The notes under the pieces: generated by a model
Database searches by the model: none
What the model was told of the DNA's origin: nothing
What the model saw: the letters and a program-made list of their open reading frames with translations, nothing else
DNA from: Pedococcus bigeumensis
Lineage (GTDB): Bacteria > Actinomycetota > Actinomycetes > Actinomycetales > Dermatophilaceae
Length of the DNA: 64,000 nt
Assembly: GCF_006438965.1 (NCBI RefSeq)
Contig: NZ_RCZM01000005.1
Location: forward strand, 372,001-436,000
Direction of reading: 5' to 3'
Shown here: positions 48,170 through 60,168 of the stretch, one piece after another
Position numbering within the stretch: the stretch's first letter is position 1
Layout of the letters: every line of letters begins with the position of its first letter
Position numbers and translations under genes: made by a program

Positions 48170-51100
48170 CTAGGTCGGCGACGACGCGGCGAGTGCGAAC
48201 CGCAGGGTCCGCACCTCGAACGGTCCGAGCGTCATTGCGACTGCAGCGGGGTCGGGTGACCTTGGCCCGTCGTCGAGTGGTTCCTCGAGGAGGGTGACCT
48301 CGCCGACCGACGCCACAGGGAGGTCGACATGGACGGTGGCCGATGCCCTCCCGCCGAGCGCCTCGTGGACGCGGACCACCAGGTCGCCGGAGCGGTCGGC
48401 GGCCAGCTTGACGCAGGACAGGTGCACGCCGGTACCGTCCACCCGAACCAGCGCGTCGAACCCGTGATCTCCGATGACCACCCGAGCTGGGGTGTTGAGC
48501 ACCACGCCCTCCTGGGCGGCACCGTCGACGTCCGTCCCGACGACCAGCCCGTAGCGGTGGGTGTGCACGCCGTGGTCGGTGTCGGGATCGGGGAACCGCG
48601 GCGCCCGGAGCAGGGACAGGCGGATCGTCGTGGTCACCCCGTCCTCGGTCCAGTTGCGCGCCACGTCGTAGCCGTAGGTCGAGTCGTTGACGATCCCCAC
48701 CCCGAAACCGGGCTCCTCGACGTGCACGAACCGGTGCATCGACGTCTCGAAACGGGCCGCCTCCCAGCTCGTGTTCACGTGGGTGACGCGCCGCTGGTGA
48801 CCGAACTGCGTCTCGGCACTCGTGTGCTCGGCCCGGACGTCGAGCGGGAAGGCCACCTTGAGGAACCTCTCGACCTCGTGCCAGTCAGTGGCCTGTGCGA
48901 TGTGCAGCGTCCGGGATCCTGGTGACAGCGAAAAGACCTGTCGCACAGTGGAATCCACCGAGACTGGCCGCTCCACCACGACCTGCGCCACACCGTTCTC
49001 GTCGACGAACGCGTCAAGGCTGGTCACCTCACGCAGGTCGCGGACCGTGTTGCGGTAGAACCGGTCGACGTCCCAGGCATCCCACTCGTTCGGCAGGTCA
49101 GGATGCAGCTGCAGCAGCCCGGCTACAGCCCCGGCCGGGATGGCGTCACGGCCCGTGGCGAGGTCGACCGCAGACGTGACGAGTCCTTCGGCCGACAGCA
49201 CGACACGCAGCACCCCGTTGTCGACCACCACGTCGTCGCCCTCCCGCGCGACCGTCACCGGCGTGACCCCATCGGCGGTGTCATCAACGGCCGCGGGGGT
49301 CCGCACCCCCGCACCGGCCGGCACCCCACCGCTCGCGCAGCCCGCCCCGTTGACCGCGAGGCGCGCGCTACCGTCGCCTGACAGTGCGGCCAACGACCGC
49401 GCCACGAGGGCTTCTGCTTCGCGTTCCACGCGGGTGTACTGCTCCACCGCCTCGCGGTGGACCCAGGCGATTGAGGTGCCCGGCAGGATGTCGTGGAACT
49501 GCTGGAGCAGCACCTGCTTCCAGAGCGCGTCTAATTCCTCATGCGGGTATGCCGCGCCCGTGCGCACCGCGGCCGTGGCAGCCCACAGCTCCGCCTCGAC
49601 GAGGAGGTGCTCGCAGCGACGGTTGCCTGCCTTGGTGCGGTGCTGCGACGTGAGCGTGGCCCGGTGCAGCTCGAGGTAGAGCTCGCCGACCCAGACCGGT
49701 GTGCCGGGACGCGGTTGCCCGTCGGGTCCCATCAGCTCGTCCCGGGTCCGGGCGTAGAACGCGTCCGGGTGCTCCCAGCGCACCCTGGGGCTGCCCTCGA
49801 GGTCAGCGAGCCGTTGGGCTCGCCCCGTCATCTCGCGGGTCGTGCCGCCGCCGCCATCACCCCAGCCGACGGGAGCGATCGAGCCGGAGGCGATGCGGTG
49901 GTCACGGAACTGGCGTTCGGCGAGGGCGAGCTCGGCGCCGGACAGCTCGGAGTTGTAGGTGTCCATCGGTGGGAAGTGGGTCAGCACCCGCGACCCGTCG
50001 ATGCCCTCCCAGAGGAAGGTGTGGTGCGGGAAGGTGTTGACCTGGTTCCACGAGATCTTCTGGGTGAAGAACCAGTCGAACCCCGCGCGACTCACCAGCT
50101 GCGGCAGCGCCGGTGAGTACCCGAAGCTGTCGGGGAGCCACACCCCGTGACAGCTCACGCCGAGCTCTTCGGCGAAGAACCGCTGTCCGTAGAGGAACTG
50201 GCGCACCATCGACTCGCCCGACGGCATCACGGTGTCGCTCTCGACCCACATGCCGCCAAGCGGCAGGAAACGCCCGGCCCGCACTGCCTCGACGACCCTC
50301 GTCCAGACCTCCGGCCGGTGTTCCTTGACCCAGGCGTACTGCTGGGCACTCGACATGCCGAAGACGAAGTCCTGGCTCTCGTCGATGAGCTCGGTCATCG
50401 ACGCCGCGGTCCGCGCGACCTTGCGAACGGTCTCGCGCACCGGCCACAACCAGGCCGAGTCGATGTGGGCGTGCCCCACGGCCGAGATCACGTGGGACGC
50501 CGTGGCCGGCCGTTCCAGGACGTCCGCCAGGGCCGCGCGGGCGGCGGTGGCCGTGCCCGACACGTCGGCCAGGTCGAGCCGGTCGAGTGCGTCGTCGATT
50601 GCCTGGAGGATCCGCATCCGCCGCTGCCCTGCCGGCAGCTCTGCCTGCAACCCGAGCAACACGTCGAGGTCGAGGGCGAGAGCGTGGACCTCCTCGTCGA
50701 AGACTGCAAGGTCGATCCGGCGGGTGGCATACAGCAGGTCGGGCGACGCGGTGAGCAGGTCGCCCTGGGTGGTCGGTTTGAAGCGAATCGGCCCGAACAC
50801 CACCGGGTTCGAGGCCGCCTCGACGTAGAGCTCGACCGGTTCGCCGCCAGTCGCGCGAGGTGTCACGAGCGCCCAGTGGTTGCGCGGGTTCGCGGCCTTC
50901 ACCGGCGTTCCGTCAGCCCGGTAGACGAAGCCTTCGCACTGGAACCCCGGCTCGGCCACGTCGAACCCGAGGTCGACGACAGCCTCCACCCGGCGACCGA
51001 CCCACTCGGCGGGCACCTCGCCCGTCAACCGGAACCACGTCGTACCCCAGGCGGCGCCCCAGGGTGCCCCCACGGCATACGGCTCGTAGTCGAGGGCAAG

Positions 51101-51244
51101 GCCCTCGGACGGTGGCACGGGCTCACCCGGGAGGGTGCGTGCCTCGACCGTGAGCGGCACCGACACCGCGTGGACGGCGGGCCAGATCCGTTCGGTCAGG
51201 ACTCGGGTGACGCGCCCGACCGTGAGGGTGATGTCGTCGTGCAT
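48170..51244 (-). CDS. Alpha-mannosidase (GH38)
   Basis: A 1024-residue cytoplasmic enzyme that removes alpha-linked mannose. The GH38 catalytic domain has HAHIDSAWLWPVRETVRK (metal ligands), the nucleophile D372 in VWLPDSFGYSPALPQL and FFTQKISWNQVNTFPHHTF. A middle helical domain and long C-terminal beta domains follow. No signal peptide is seen. The upstream region holds nested GGAAG/CTTCC palindromes. Confidence 0.92.
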   Translation of the reverse strand: MHDDITLTVGRVTRVLTERIWPAVHAVSVPLTVEARTLPGEPVPPSEGLALDYEPYAVGAPWGAAWGTTWFRLTGEVPAEWVGRRVEAVVDLGFDVAEPGFQCEGFVYRADGTPVKAANPRNHWALVTPRATGGEPVELYVEAASNPVVFGPIRFKPTTQGDLLTASPDLLYATRRIDLAVFDEEVHALALDLDVLLGLQAELPAGQRRMRILQAIDDALDRLDLADVSGTATAARAALADVLERPATASHVISAVGHAHIDSAWLWPVRETVRKVARTAASMTELIDESQDFVFGMSSAQQYAWVKEHRPEVWTRVVEAVRAGRFLPLGGMWVESDTVMPSGESMVRQFLYGQRFFAEELGVSCHGVWLPDSFGYSPALPQLVSRAGFDWFFTQKISWNQVNTFPHHTFLWEGIDGSRVLTHFPPMDTYNSELSGAELALAERQFRDHRIASGSIAPVGWGDGGGGTTREMTGRAQRLADLEGSPRVRWEHPDAFYARTRDELMGPDGQPRPGTPVWVGELYLELHRATLTSQHRTKAGNRRCEHLLVEAELWAATAAVRTGAAYPHEELDALWKQVLLQQFHDILPGTSIAWVHREAVEQYTRVEREAEALVARSLAALSGDGSARLAVNGAGCASGGVPAGAGVRTPAAVDDTADGVTPVTVAREGDDVVVDNGVLRVVLSAEGLVTSAVDLATGRDAIPAGAVAGLLQLHPDLPNEWDAWDVDRFYRNTVRDLREVTSLDAFVDENGVAQVVVERPVSVDSTVRQVFSLSPGSRTLHIAQATDWHEVERFLKVAFPLDVRAEHTSAETQFGHQRRVTHVNTSWEAARFETSMHRFVHVEEPGFGVGIVNDSTYGYDVARNWTEDGVTTTIRLSLLRAPRFPDPDTDHGVHTHRYGLVVGTDVDGAAQEGVVLNTPARVVIGDHGFDALVRVDGTGVHLSCVKLAADRSGDLVVRVHEALGGRASATVHVDLPVASVGEVTLLEEPLDDGPRSPDPAAVAMTLGPFEVRTLRFALAASSPT

Positions 51245-51313
51245 GGGTCCACCATTGCGTGCCGGTGGACTCCGTGCGACCCAGGGTCACGCTGCAACCG
51301 CTTCAGTCCTGAT

Positions 51314-51347
51314 GGAAGCGAAACTTCCGGAAACCCGGAAGCTTCCG
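51314..51347. repeat. Nested GGAAG/CTTCC palindromes upstream of the alpha-mannosidase gene
   Basis: GGAAG and CTTCC alternate four times: GGAAGCGAAACTTCC (51314-51328), CTTCCGG-AAAC-CCGGAAG (51324-51341) and the perfect CGGAAGCTTCCG (51336-51347). The block lies 70 bp upstream of the mannosidase start and downstream of the helicase stop. It may be a cluster of operators, or the helicase terminator, since TTTCG follows the middle hairpin on the minus strand. Confidence 0.55.
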
Positions 51348-51409
51348 CTCCGACCCGGAGCCGAACCGTATGCCGTAGACCTCAGTTCTGGTGGACCACC
51401 AGGCCAGGG

Positions 51410-52930
51410 TCAGCGCCCGCGGCGACCCGACGAGAAGGCGGCGATGCCGCCGCCCGAGCGGGACGAGCCCTGCGATGAGGAGCCCTGCCGACCGGACGAC
51501 CCGCGCTGCGAGGAGCCGGAGCCGCTGGACGGACGGCCGCCCTGCGACCCGGAACCCGACCGCGGGGTCTCGCTGCGGTAGGACTCGGTGCTGGAGGACT
51601 GCGAGCCGCCGCGACGCCCGCGGCTGCCGCCCCCGGCCGGACGACCCGAGCCGCCCTGCTGACGGGGTGCGCCTGAGCCGCCCCGACCGCGCTGCGAGCG
51701 ACCACCGTTGCCGTTGTTGGCCTGCACGACCACGGGGGCAGGGGTGACCAGGGCGGCGGTGGGGCCGGTCAGGTCACCGATCGCGGGGTGGCCGGGGGTG
51801 ACGTCCACGGCGGTCGGCTTGATGCCGGCCTGACGCATCAGGGTGCGGGTGTCGCCGCGCTCCTCGGGGGTGGACACGGTCACGACGACACCCTCGGCGC
51901 CGGCGCGGGCGGTGCGGCCCGAGCGGTGGAGGTAGGCCTTGTGCTCGGCCGGCGGGTCCACATGCACGACGAGGGTGACGTCGTCGACGTGGATGCCACG
52001 GGCCGCGATGTCGGTGGCCACGAGCACGCGGCTCGAGCCCTCGCTGAATGCGGCGAGGTTGCGCTGCCGGGCAGCCTGCGACAGGTTGCCGTGCAGGTCG
52101 ACCGCGGGGATGCCCGACGCGGTGAGCTGCTTGGCCAGCTTCTTGGCAGCGTGCTTGGTACGGGTGAAGGCGAGCGTACGGCCTTGTCCTGCAACGAGTT
52201 CGCGCACGACGGCCGGCTTGTTGTCGCGCGACACGTTGAACAGGTGGTGCGTCATCGCCGGCACGGGCGAGGCCGCACTGTCGACGCTGTGGGTGACCGG
52301 GTTGTGCAGGTAGCGCTTGACCAGTTGGTCGATCGCGTTGTCGAGGGTGGCCGAGAAGAGCAGCCGCTGGCCGTCACGCGGGGTGGCGTCGAGCAGGCGC
52401 TTCACAGCCGGCAGGAAGCCCAGGTCGGCCATGTGGTCGGCCTCGTCGAGGACGGTCACCTCGATCTCGCCCATGCGGACGTGACCCTGACCGATGAGGT
52501 CCTCGAGCCGGCCGGGCGTCGCGATGACGATGTCGATACCGCGGCGCAGGGCAGCCACCTGCGGGTTCTGGCCCACGCCACCGAAGATGGTCATGGTGCG
52601 CAGCTCGAGGGCGGCGGCAAGGGGCGTGACGGTCTCGGCGACCTGGATGGCCAGCTCGCGGGTCGGGACCAGGACGAGGGCGCGCGGCGTGTGCGGTGCA
52701 CGACGTCGGCCGGACTTGGCGAGGGCCGAGACCATGGGCAGCGCGAACGCCACCGTCTTGCCGCTGCCGGTGCGGCCACGCCCGAGGACGTCACGGCCGG
52801 CAAGGGAGTCCGGCAGGGTCGCTGCCTGGATCGGGAAGGGGGCGTCGATACCGCGCTCACGCAGGGCTGCGACGACGCGGGGCGCGATGCCGAGGTCGGC
52901 AAAGGGCACAGGGGTGTGGTGCGTAGACAA
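51410..52930 (-). CDS. DEAD-box RNA helicase
   Basis: A 506-residue ATP-dependent RNA helicase. Motifs in order: Q motif, GRGRTGSGKTVAFALP, PTRELA, TPGR, LDEADHMADLGFLP, SATL, and the second-domain HRSGRTARAG. After about residue 385 comes a Gly/Ser/Arg-rich disordered tail (RGGSGAPRQQGGSGRPAGG), typical of RNA-binding extensions. The start is TTG at 52930 with GAGAG upstream; this choice is uncertain. The 226-bp upstream region contains a small hairpin (CCAAC-CAGTA-GTTGG) and may be a leader. Confidence 0.9.
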   Translation of the reverse strand: MSTHHTPVPFADLGIAPRVVAALRERGIDAPFPIQAATLPDSLAGRDVLGRGRTGSGKTVAFALPMVSALAKSGRRRAPHTPRALVLVPTRELAIQVAETVTPLAAALELRTMTIFGGVGQNPQVAALRRGIDIVIATPGRLEDLIGQGHVRMGEIEVTVLDEADHMADLGFLPAVKRLLDATPRDGQRLLFSATLDNAIDQLVKRYLHNPVTHSVDSAASPVPAMTHHLFNVSRDNKPAVVRELVAGQGRTLAFTRTKHAAKKLAKQLTASGIPAVDLHGNLSQAARQRNLAAFSEGSSRVLVATDIAARGIHVDDVTLVVHVDPPAEHKAYLHRSGRTARAGAEGVVVTVSTPEERGDTRTLMRQAGIKPTAVDVTPGHPAIGDLTGPTAALVTPAPVVVQANNGNGGRSQRGRGGSGAPRQQGGSGRPAGGGSRGRRGGSQSSSTESYRSETPRSGSGSQGGRPSSGSGSSQRGSSGRQGSSSQGSSRSGGGIAAFSSGRRGR

Positions 52931-53156
52931 AGGAAACTCTCATCAGAAGTAGGGAGTGGCCGAAGATGCTGAACCACTCACGAACCTGTGAGCTGACGGC
53001 GCCAACCAGTAGTTGGGGCGCGGAGCAGACGACCTTTGGTGCACGACGGTGCGCACGTAGTGGTTGCAACCCTATCGGGCCGGGCATTCATTCCCGAATC
53101 GCCCGAACGGGGGACAACCGCGTCGGCCGTCCCTCGTTGTGCTTCGTCAGGCCGAT

Positions 53157-55541
<2,385 letters not shown>

Positions 55542-55598
55542 GGCGATCCTTTCGACAGGCGGCGGGTGCCGCGAGTGTGTTGCTGGGTGATTGTGCCG

Positions 55599-56513
55599 CT
55601 AGGCCAGGTTGCCGAGGCGACTGGTCTGCATGATGACGGCCGCCATCTCCTCCACCGACATGGAGGCCGAGTTGATGGAGGGGATCCGGTTGGCCCGGTA
55701 GAGGGCCTCGGCCCTGCGCAGCTCGAAGCTGCACTGGGCGAGACTGGCATATTTCGACGCGGGCCGACGCTCCGTCCTGACCTGGCTGAGCCGGGCCGGC
55801 GTGGAGAGCAGGCCGTAGCACTTGGCGACCAGCCCACGGATGGGGCGGGGTATGCCGCCCGCGTCGAAGTCCTCATCGACGAGCGGGTAGTTCGCCACCT
55901 TGAGGCCGTGCTGGAGGGCGAGGTACATCGAGGTCGGCGTCTTGCCGCATCGTGACGGCGCCACGAGGATCAGGTCCGCCTGCTCGAGGTTGCGCAGGCT
56001 CGCACCGTCGTCGTGCTCCATGGCGAACTCGATCGCCTTCATCCGGGCGTCGTAGCGACCCTTGTCGCCGACGCCGTGCAGTGCGCCGACACCGTGGGTG
56101 GCGTTGACGTGCAGCACCCGCTCGACGGTGTCGAGGTGGGAGCCGAACAAGTCGATGAAGGCGCAGTCCGTCTTCTGCAGCTCCTCCCGGATGTCCTCGG
56201 CGGAGACCGTGGAGAACACCAGAGGCATCACCGAGTCGGTGACCGCGGCATCGAGCTCCTCAACCACCTGCTGTGCCTGCTCGACGGTGGTGATGAACGG
56301 GATCTTGCGCCGGGTGAAGGACACCGAGGGGAACTGCTGCAACATCATGTTGCCGAGCGTCTCTGCTGAGATGCCCGTCCCTCCCGCCAGGAAGAAGACG
56401 GGGGTGGGAGGAGCCGCGAGTTCATCCACCGCGCCAATGTCCCACACCCCGGGCGTCGCCCGCTTTCGGGTCGCGGCAGACCGTTGACATCTCTCGTCCG
56501 TGAGATCTACCAT
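55599..56513 (-). CDS. ppsR: PEP synthase regulatory protein (PSRP, DUF299)
   Basis: A 304-residue bifunctional kinase/pyrophosphorylase that controls PEP synthase by threonine phosphorylation. The C-terminal P-loop APSRCGKTPTSMYLALQHG and KVANYPLVDED are conserved. The N-terminal motif that reads SDGT in E. coli is AGGTG here (VFFLAGGTGISAETLGN). An extension of about 35 residues precedes the family start, so translation might begin downstream of ATG 56513. The start region overlaps the promoter of the divergent ROK gene. Confidence 0.88.
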   Translation of the reverse strand: MVDLTDERCQRSAATRKRATPGVWDIGAVDELAAPPTPVFFLAGGTGISAETLGNMMLQQFPSVSFTRRKIPFITTVEQAQQVVEELDAAVTDSVMPLVFSTVSAEDIREELQKTDCAFIDLFGSHLDTVERVLHVNATHGVGALHGVGDKGRYDARMKAIEFAMEHDDGASLRNLEQADLILVAPSRCGKTPTSMYLALQHGLKVANYPLVDEDFDAGGIPRPIRGLVAKCYGLLSTPARLSQVRTERRPASKYASLAQCSFELRRAEALYRANRIPSINSASMSVEEMAAVIMQTSRLGNLA

Positions 56514-56538
56514 CACGAAAAGAAGTAAACCTTCCTAA
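56484..56538 (+). promoter_or_regulatory. Promoter and ROK-type operator of the importer regulator gene
   Basis: The -35 box TTGACA (56484-56489) is perfect and TACCAT (56508-56513) lies 18 bp further. Just after the predicted start, GAAGTAAACCTTCCTAA (56522-56538) matches, as its reverse complement, 13 of 17 positions of the TTAGGAAAGTTTCCTAA operator I recall for the Streptomyces ROK protein CsnR. Autorepression is likely. The site also overlies the start of ppsR. Confidence 0.55.
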
Positions 56539-56554
56539 CTAATGTGAGGTCGAC

Positions 56555-57778
56555 GTGTCGCTCGAAGGTTCGGCCCTGGGTCGCGTGGGCTCGCGCAGCC
56601 CACGCCCGGCCACTCCGAGCCTCCTGCGGGCGCTCAACGACCGAGCCGCCCTCGACCTCCTGCTGGCGCACGGCAGCTTGTCCCGCAGCCAGATCGGGCG
56701 GCTCACCGGACTCTCGAAGCCGACCGCGTCGCAGCTGCTGGACCGTCTGGAACGGGCCGGGCTGGTCGAGTCGATCGGCCCCTCGGAGGGAGGACTGGGT
56801 CGCAAGTCCGTCCTCTACCAAGTGAACCCGACGGCCGGCTACGCAGCCGCCCTGGATGTGACGCCGTCCCGGATCGAGGCGGCGATCGCCGACCTCACCG
56901 GGGCCATCATCGGTCGGCACGTGCTGGCCACACCCCGCGGCACGCACCACCCACAGGCCAACGTGCTGGCCTGCCTGGAGGGAGCCCTCGGTCAGACCGG
57001 CCTCACCGTGCGTGATCTCGACGCAGTCGTGATCGGCGCACCAGGTTCCATCGACCCAGCCACCGAGCAGCTGCGCTATGCCAAGCACCTCACCGGATGG
57101 CACCAGCCGGGCATCCTGACCAGCCTGGCCGAGGCGATCGGCACGGACATCCGCGTCGAGAACGACGTCAACCTTGCCGCCACGGCCGAGCACCGGGCGG
57201 GCGCCGCAGCCGGCTGCGAGGACTTCTTCCTCTTCTGGGCCGACGAGGGACTCGGTGGGGCGCTCATGCTGGGCGGCCAGCTCTACCGCGGTGCGACCGG
57301 TGGCGCCGGCGAGATCGGCTTCATGCAGGGCAGCGGCGAGGACCTCGTCCGTCGCGTTCGCCGTGAGAACAGCGGCGGCTTCCAGCGGTACGCCGGACCC
57401 GCCCAGATCGTCCCGCTGGCCCGTCGCTTCGGGCTTGCGGGCAAGACGGCTGCCGCCGTGGTGGCAGCCGCCGTCAAGGCGGACGTCGAGGGCGGACCCA
57501 CCCGGGGCGGCGAGTTCCTCGACGAGCTGGCCACCCGCTTCGCAGGTGGGCTGGCCTCCATCATCGCCGTGATCGACCCCGCCATGGTCGTCCTCTCCGG
57601 CGGAACCGCGGCGGCCGGCGGCGAGGCGCTTCGTGGTCGCATCCAGGCGCAGCTCCGCGACCTGGCCATGGCGCATCCCGACGTCGTCCTCAGCACCGTC
57701 CCTGACAACCCCGTCCTCGCGGGTGGCCTCGGGTCCGCCCTCGAGCTGGCCCGAGAGGCCATCTTCACCACTGGTTGA
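56555..57778 (+). CDS. ROK family transcriptional regulator
   Basis: A 407-residue regulator: a winged helix (AALDLLLAHGSLSRSQIGRLTGLSKPTASQLLDRLERAGLV, residues about 30-72) followed by a ROK kinase fold (ENDVNLAATAEHRAGAA, GGALMLGGQLYRGATGGAGEIGF). The zinc motif CxCGxxGC found in the ROK protein at 42799 is absent. It stands 55 bp upstream of the CUT1 importer genes on the same strand and is expected to repress them in the absence of sugar. Confidence 0.86.
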   Translation: MSLEGSALGRVGSRSPRPATPSLLRALNDRAALDLLLAHGSLSRSQIGRLTGLSKPTASQLLDRLERAGLVESIGPSEGGLGRKSVLYQVNPTAGYAAALDVTPSRIEAAIADLTGAIIGRHVLATPRGTHHPQANVLACLEGALGQTGLTVRDLDAVVIGAPGSIDPATEQLRYAKHLTGWHQPGILTSLAEAIGTDIRVENDVNLAATAEHRAGAAAGCEDFFLFWADEGLGGALMLGGQLYRGATGGAGEIGFMQGSGEDLVRRVRRENSGGFQRYAGPAQIVPLARRFGLAGKTAAAVVAAAVKADVEGGPTRGGEFLDELATRFAGGLASIIAVIDPAMVVLSGGTAAAGGEALRGRIQAQLRDLAMAHPDVVLSTVPDNPVLAGGLGSALELAREAIFTTG

Positions 57779-57833
57779 ACCGCAGTTCCCGGGGACCGCG
57801 CGTTTCCGGCCGCACGTACAGGAGGCACCCACG

Positions 57834-59171
57834 GTGCACGCTTCACGGCATACCCTCATCGCCCTGGCCATCGCGTCCGTCGCCGTCGTCACCTCCGGGT
57901 GCACGGGCTCCAGCCCGTCCACGGACCCCGTCGCCACGACGGTCGCGCCCACCGAGAAGGTGACCATCACGTTCTGGCACGGCTGGAGCCAGCCGAGCGA
58001 GGTGAAGGCGATCGCGGACAACATCGCGGCCTTCCAGAAGCTGCACCCCAACATCACCGTCAAGACCGTCCCCAACGTCGCGGACGACAAGATCCTGCAG
58101 GGGATCCGCGGCGGCAACGGGCCGGACGTGGTCTCGTCGTTCACCACCGACAACGTCGGCATGTTCTGCAACGGGGCGCTGATGGACCTCAACCCGTGGC
58201 TCGCGAAGTCGGGCGTCGACAAGAACTCGGTGTTCCTGAAGCCGATGGTCGAGTACACGCAGTACCAGGGGAAGCAGTGCACCCTGCCGCTCCTCGGCGA
58301 CGCCTACGGGATGTATTACAACAAGGCCATGTTCGCTGCCGCGGGGATCTCCGCTCCGCCCAGGACATGGTCGGAGTTCAAGGCCGACGCGGTCAAGCTG
58401 ACCAAGCAGAGCGGTGCGAGCTACTCGCAGCTCGGGTTCATGCCGACCTTCCACGGCTACGAGAACGCCATCGCGCACTGGGTCTCCCAGTCGGGGCCCA
58501 CCTATTTCAGCGCTGACGGCAAGGCCAACATCGACAAGGACCCCGCCTTCGCGGACTTCCTCACGATGCAGAAGGATCTCGTCGACTCGCTCGGGGGCTT
58601 TGCCCGGCTGGAGAAGTACCGCAACGGGTTCGGCGAGGAGTTCTCCCCGCAGAACGCCTTCGAGGCCGGCAAGGTGGCCATGCAGATCGACGGCGAGTGG
58701 CGCACCGTGTCCATCCGCGATGACGGCGTGAAGCTCGACTGGGCGACCGCCCCCCTGCCCGTACCCGACGACCAGGCCGCCAGCTACGGCCGGGGCTACG
58801 TCTCGGGCACCGTGGTGGGCATCCCGGCCAACAGCAAGCACGCTGCCGCCGCGTGGGAGTTCGTGAAGTACCTGACCACGGACACCACGGCGCTGGTCAC
58901 CTTCGCGAACGCGATCCACAACGTGCCGTCCACCCACGCCGCGATGTCCTCGCCGGACCTGGACAAGGACGCGCAGTTCGCGACGTTCCTGCAGATCGCG
59001 CAGAACGAGCAGAGCAACACCACCCCCGCCAGCCCCAACGGCGGCCAGTACCAGACGATCCTGCAGGACTTCACCTACAAGTGGGAGTCGGGCCAGGCCA
59101 AGGACCTGACGAGCGGCCTGGCGGACGTCGACCAGCAGATCGACAAGGCCAACGCCCAGGCCAAGGGCTGA
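57834..59171 (+). CDS. Sugar ABC transporter substrate-binding lipoprotein (CUT1)
   Basis: A 445-residue extracellular solute-binding lipoprotein (signal ending VAVVTSGCTG). Segments such as ITFWHGWSQPSEVKAIADNIAAFQ, YGMYYNKAMFAAAGI, GKVAMQIDGEW and AAAWEFVKYLT are typical of family 1 binding proteins that take di- or oligosaccharides. AGGAGG lies 8 bases before the GTG at 57834. First of five genes that are closely spaced or overlapping. Confidence 0.92.
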   Translation: MHASRHTLIALAIASVAVVTSGCTGSSPSTDPVATTVAPTEKVTITFWHGWSQPSEVKAIADNIAAFQKLHPNITVKTVPNVADDKILQGIRGGNGPDVVSSFTTDNVGMFCNGALMDLNPWLAKSGVDKNSVFLKPMVEYTQYQGKQCTLPLLGDAYGMYYNKAMFAAAGISAPPRTWSEFKADAVKLTKQSGASYSQLGFMPTFHGYENAIAHWVSQSGPTYFSADGKANIDKDPAFADFLTMQKDLVDSLGGFARLEKYRNGFGEEFSPQNAFEAGKVAMQIDGEWRTVSIRDDGVKLDWATAPLPVPDDQAASYGRGYVSGTVVGIPANSKHAAAAWEFVKYLTTDTTALVTFANAIHNVPSTHAAMSSPDLDKDAQFATFLQIAQNEQSNTTPASPNGGQYQTILQDFTYKWESGQAKDLTSGLADVDQQIDKANAQAKG

Positions 59172-59174
59172 CCG

Positions 59175-60167
59175 GTGAGCGCGACGACCTTCGGCCGGGG
59201 GGCGACCCCTGCGACCGCCCGGGCCGCCGCGTGGACCCCGCGCCAGCCCGGTCGTCGTCGCCGGCAGAACCTCGCCGCGCTCGGCCTGATCTGGCCGTGG
59301 CTCATCGGTTTCGGCATCTTCTTCGTCTACCCGCTCGTGTCCACCGTGTGGTTCTCGTTCACCCACTACGACCAGATCAACCCGCCCACCTGGGTCGGGC
59401 TGCGCAACTGGCGCTACGTCTTCGGGCTGCACGCCTTCTGGCAGTCGCTGGGCAACACGGCCTGGTTGGTCGTGGTGATGGTCAGCCTGCGGGTGGTCAG
59501 CGGCCTGGGGCTGGGGCTGCTGGTGGTCCGAGTGAAGCGAGGTGCCGGGCTGCTGCGGACGGTTTTCTACCTGCCCTACCTGGCCCCGCCGGTGGCGGCC
59601 ACGATCGCCTTCGCCTTCCTGCTCAACCCGGGGACCGGGCCGGTGAACACCCTGCTGTCCAAGGTCGGCATCCAGGGCCCCGACTGGTTCAACGACCCGG
59701 CCTGGGCCAAGCCGGCCCTCACCCTGCTCGCCGTCTGGGGGGTCGGCGACCTGATGGTGATCTTCGTGGCCTCCCTGCTCGACGTCCCCGCCGAGCAGTA
59801 CGAGGCTGCGGAGCTGGACGGCGCAGGACCCCTGCAGCGCTTCCGCTACATCACCATCCCGCACCTGCGCCCGGTGCTGACCTTCGCGGCCATCACCGGC
59901 GTGATCGCGACCCTGCAGTACTACACGCAGGCCGTCGTGGTGGCCCAGGTCGCCAGCGGGCGGGCCGACCAACCCGGGGCGCCGTTCGACGCCGGCTATC
60001 CGAACGGCTCCACCCTCACGTTGCCCCAGCTGGTCTACTCGATGGGCTTCCAGCACTTCGAGACCGGATCGGCGTGCGTCATCTCGGTGGTGCTGTTCGT
60101 CATCGCGATGGCCTTCACGTCGGTCCTGCTGCGCCGAGGCGCCGGGTTCATCGCGGCGGAGGACTGA
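59175..60167 (+). CDS. Sugar ABC transporter permease (CUT1, MalF-like)
   Basis: A 330-residue membrane protein with about six helices (LGLIWPWLIGFGIFFVYPLVSTVWFSF, TAWLVVVMVSLRVVSGLGLGLLVV, and others). The EAA loop QYEAAELDGAGPLQRFRYITIPHL is conserved for ATPase contact. The GTG start is 3 bp after the binding-protein stop. Confidence 0.92.
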   Translation: MSATTFGRGATPATARAAAWTPRQPGRRRRQNLAALGLIWPWLIGFGIFFVYPLVSTVWFSFTHYDQINPPTWVGLRNWRYVFGLHAFWQSLGNTAWLVVVMVSLRVVSGLGLGLLVVRVKRGAGLLRTVFYLPYLAPPVAATIAFAFLLNPGTGPVNTLLSKVGIQGPDWFNDPAWAKPALTLLAVWGVGDLMVIFVASLLDVPAEQYEAAELDGAGPLQRFRYITIPHLRPVLTFAAITGVIATLQYYTQAVVVAQVASGRADQPGAPFDAGYPNGSTLTLPQLVYSMGFQHFETGSACVISVVLFVIAMAFTSVLLRRGAGFIAAED

Positions 60168-60168
60168 G

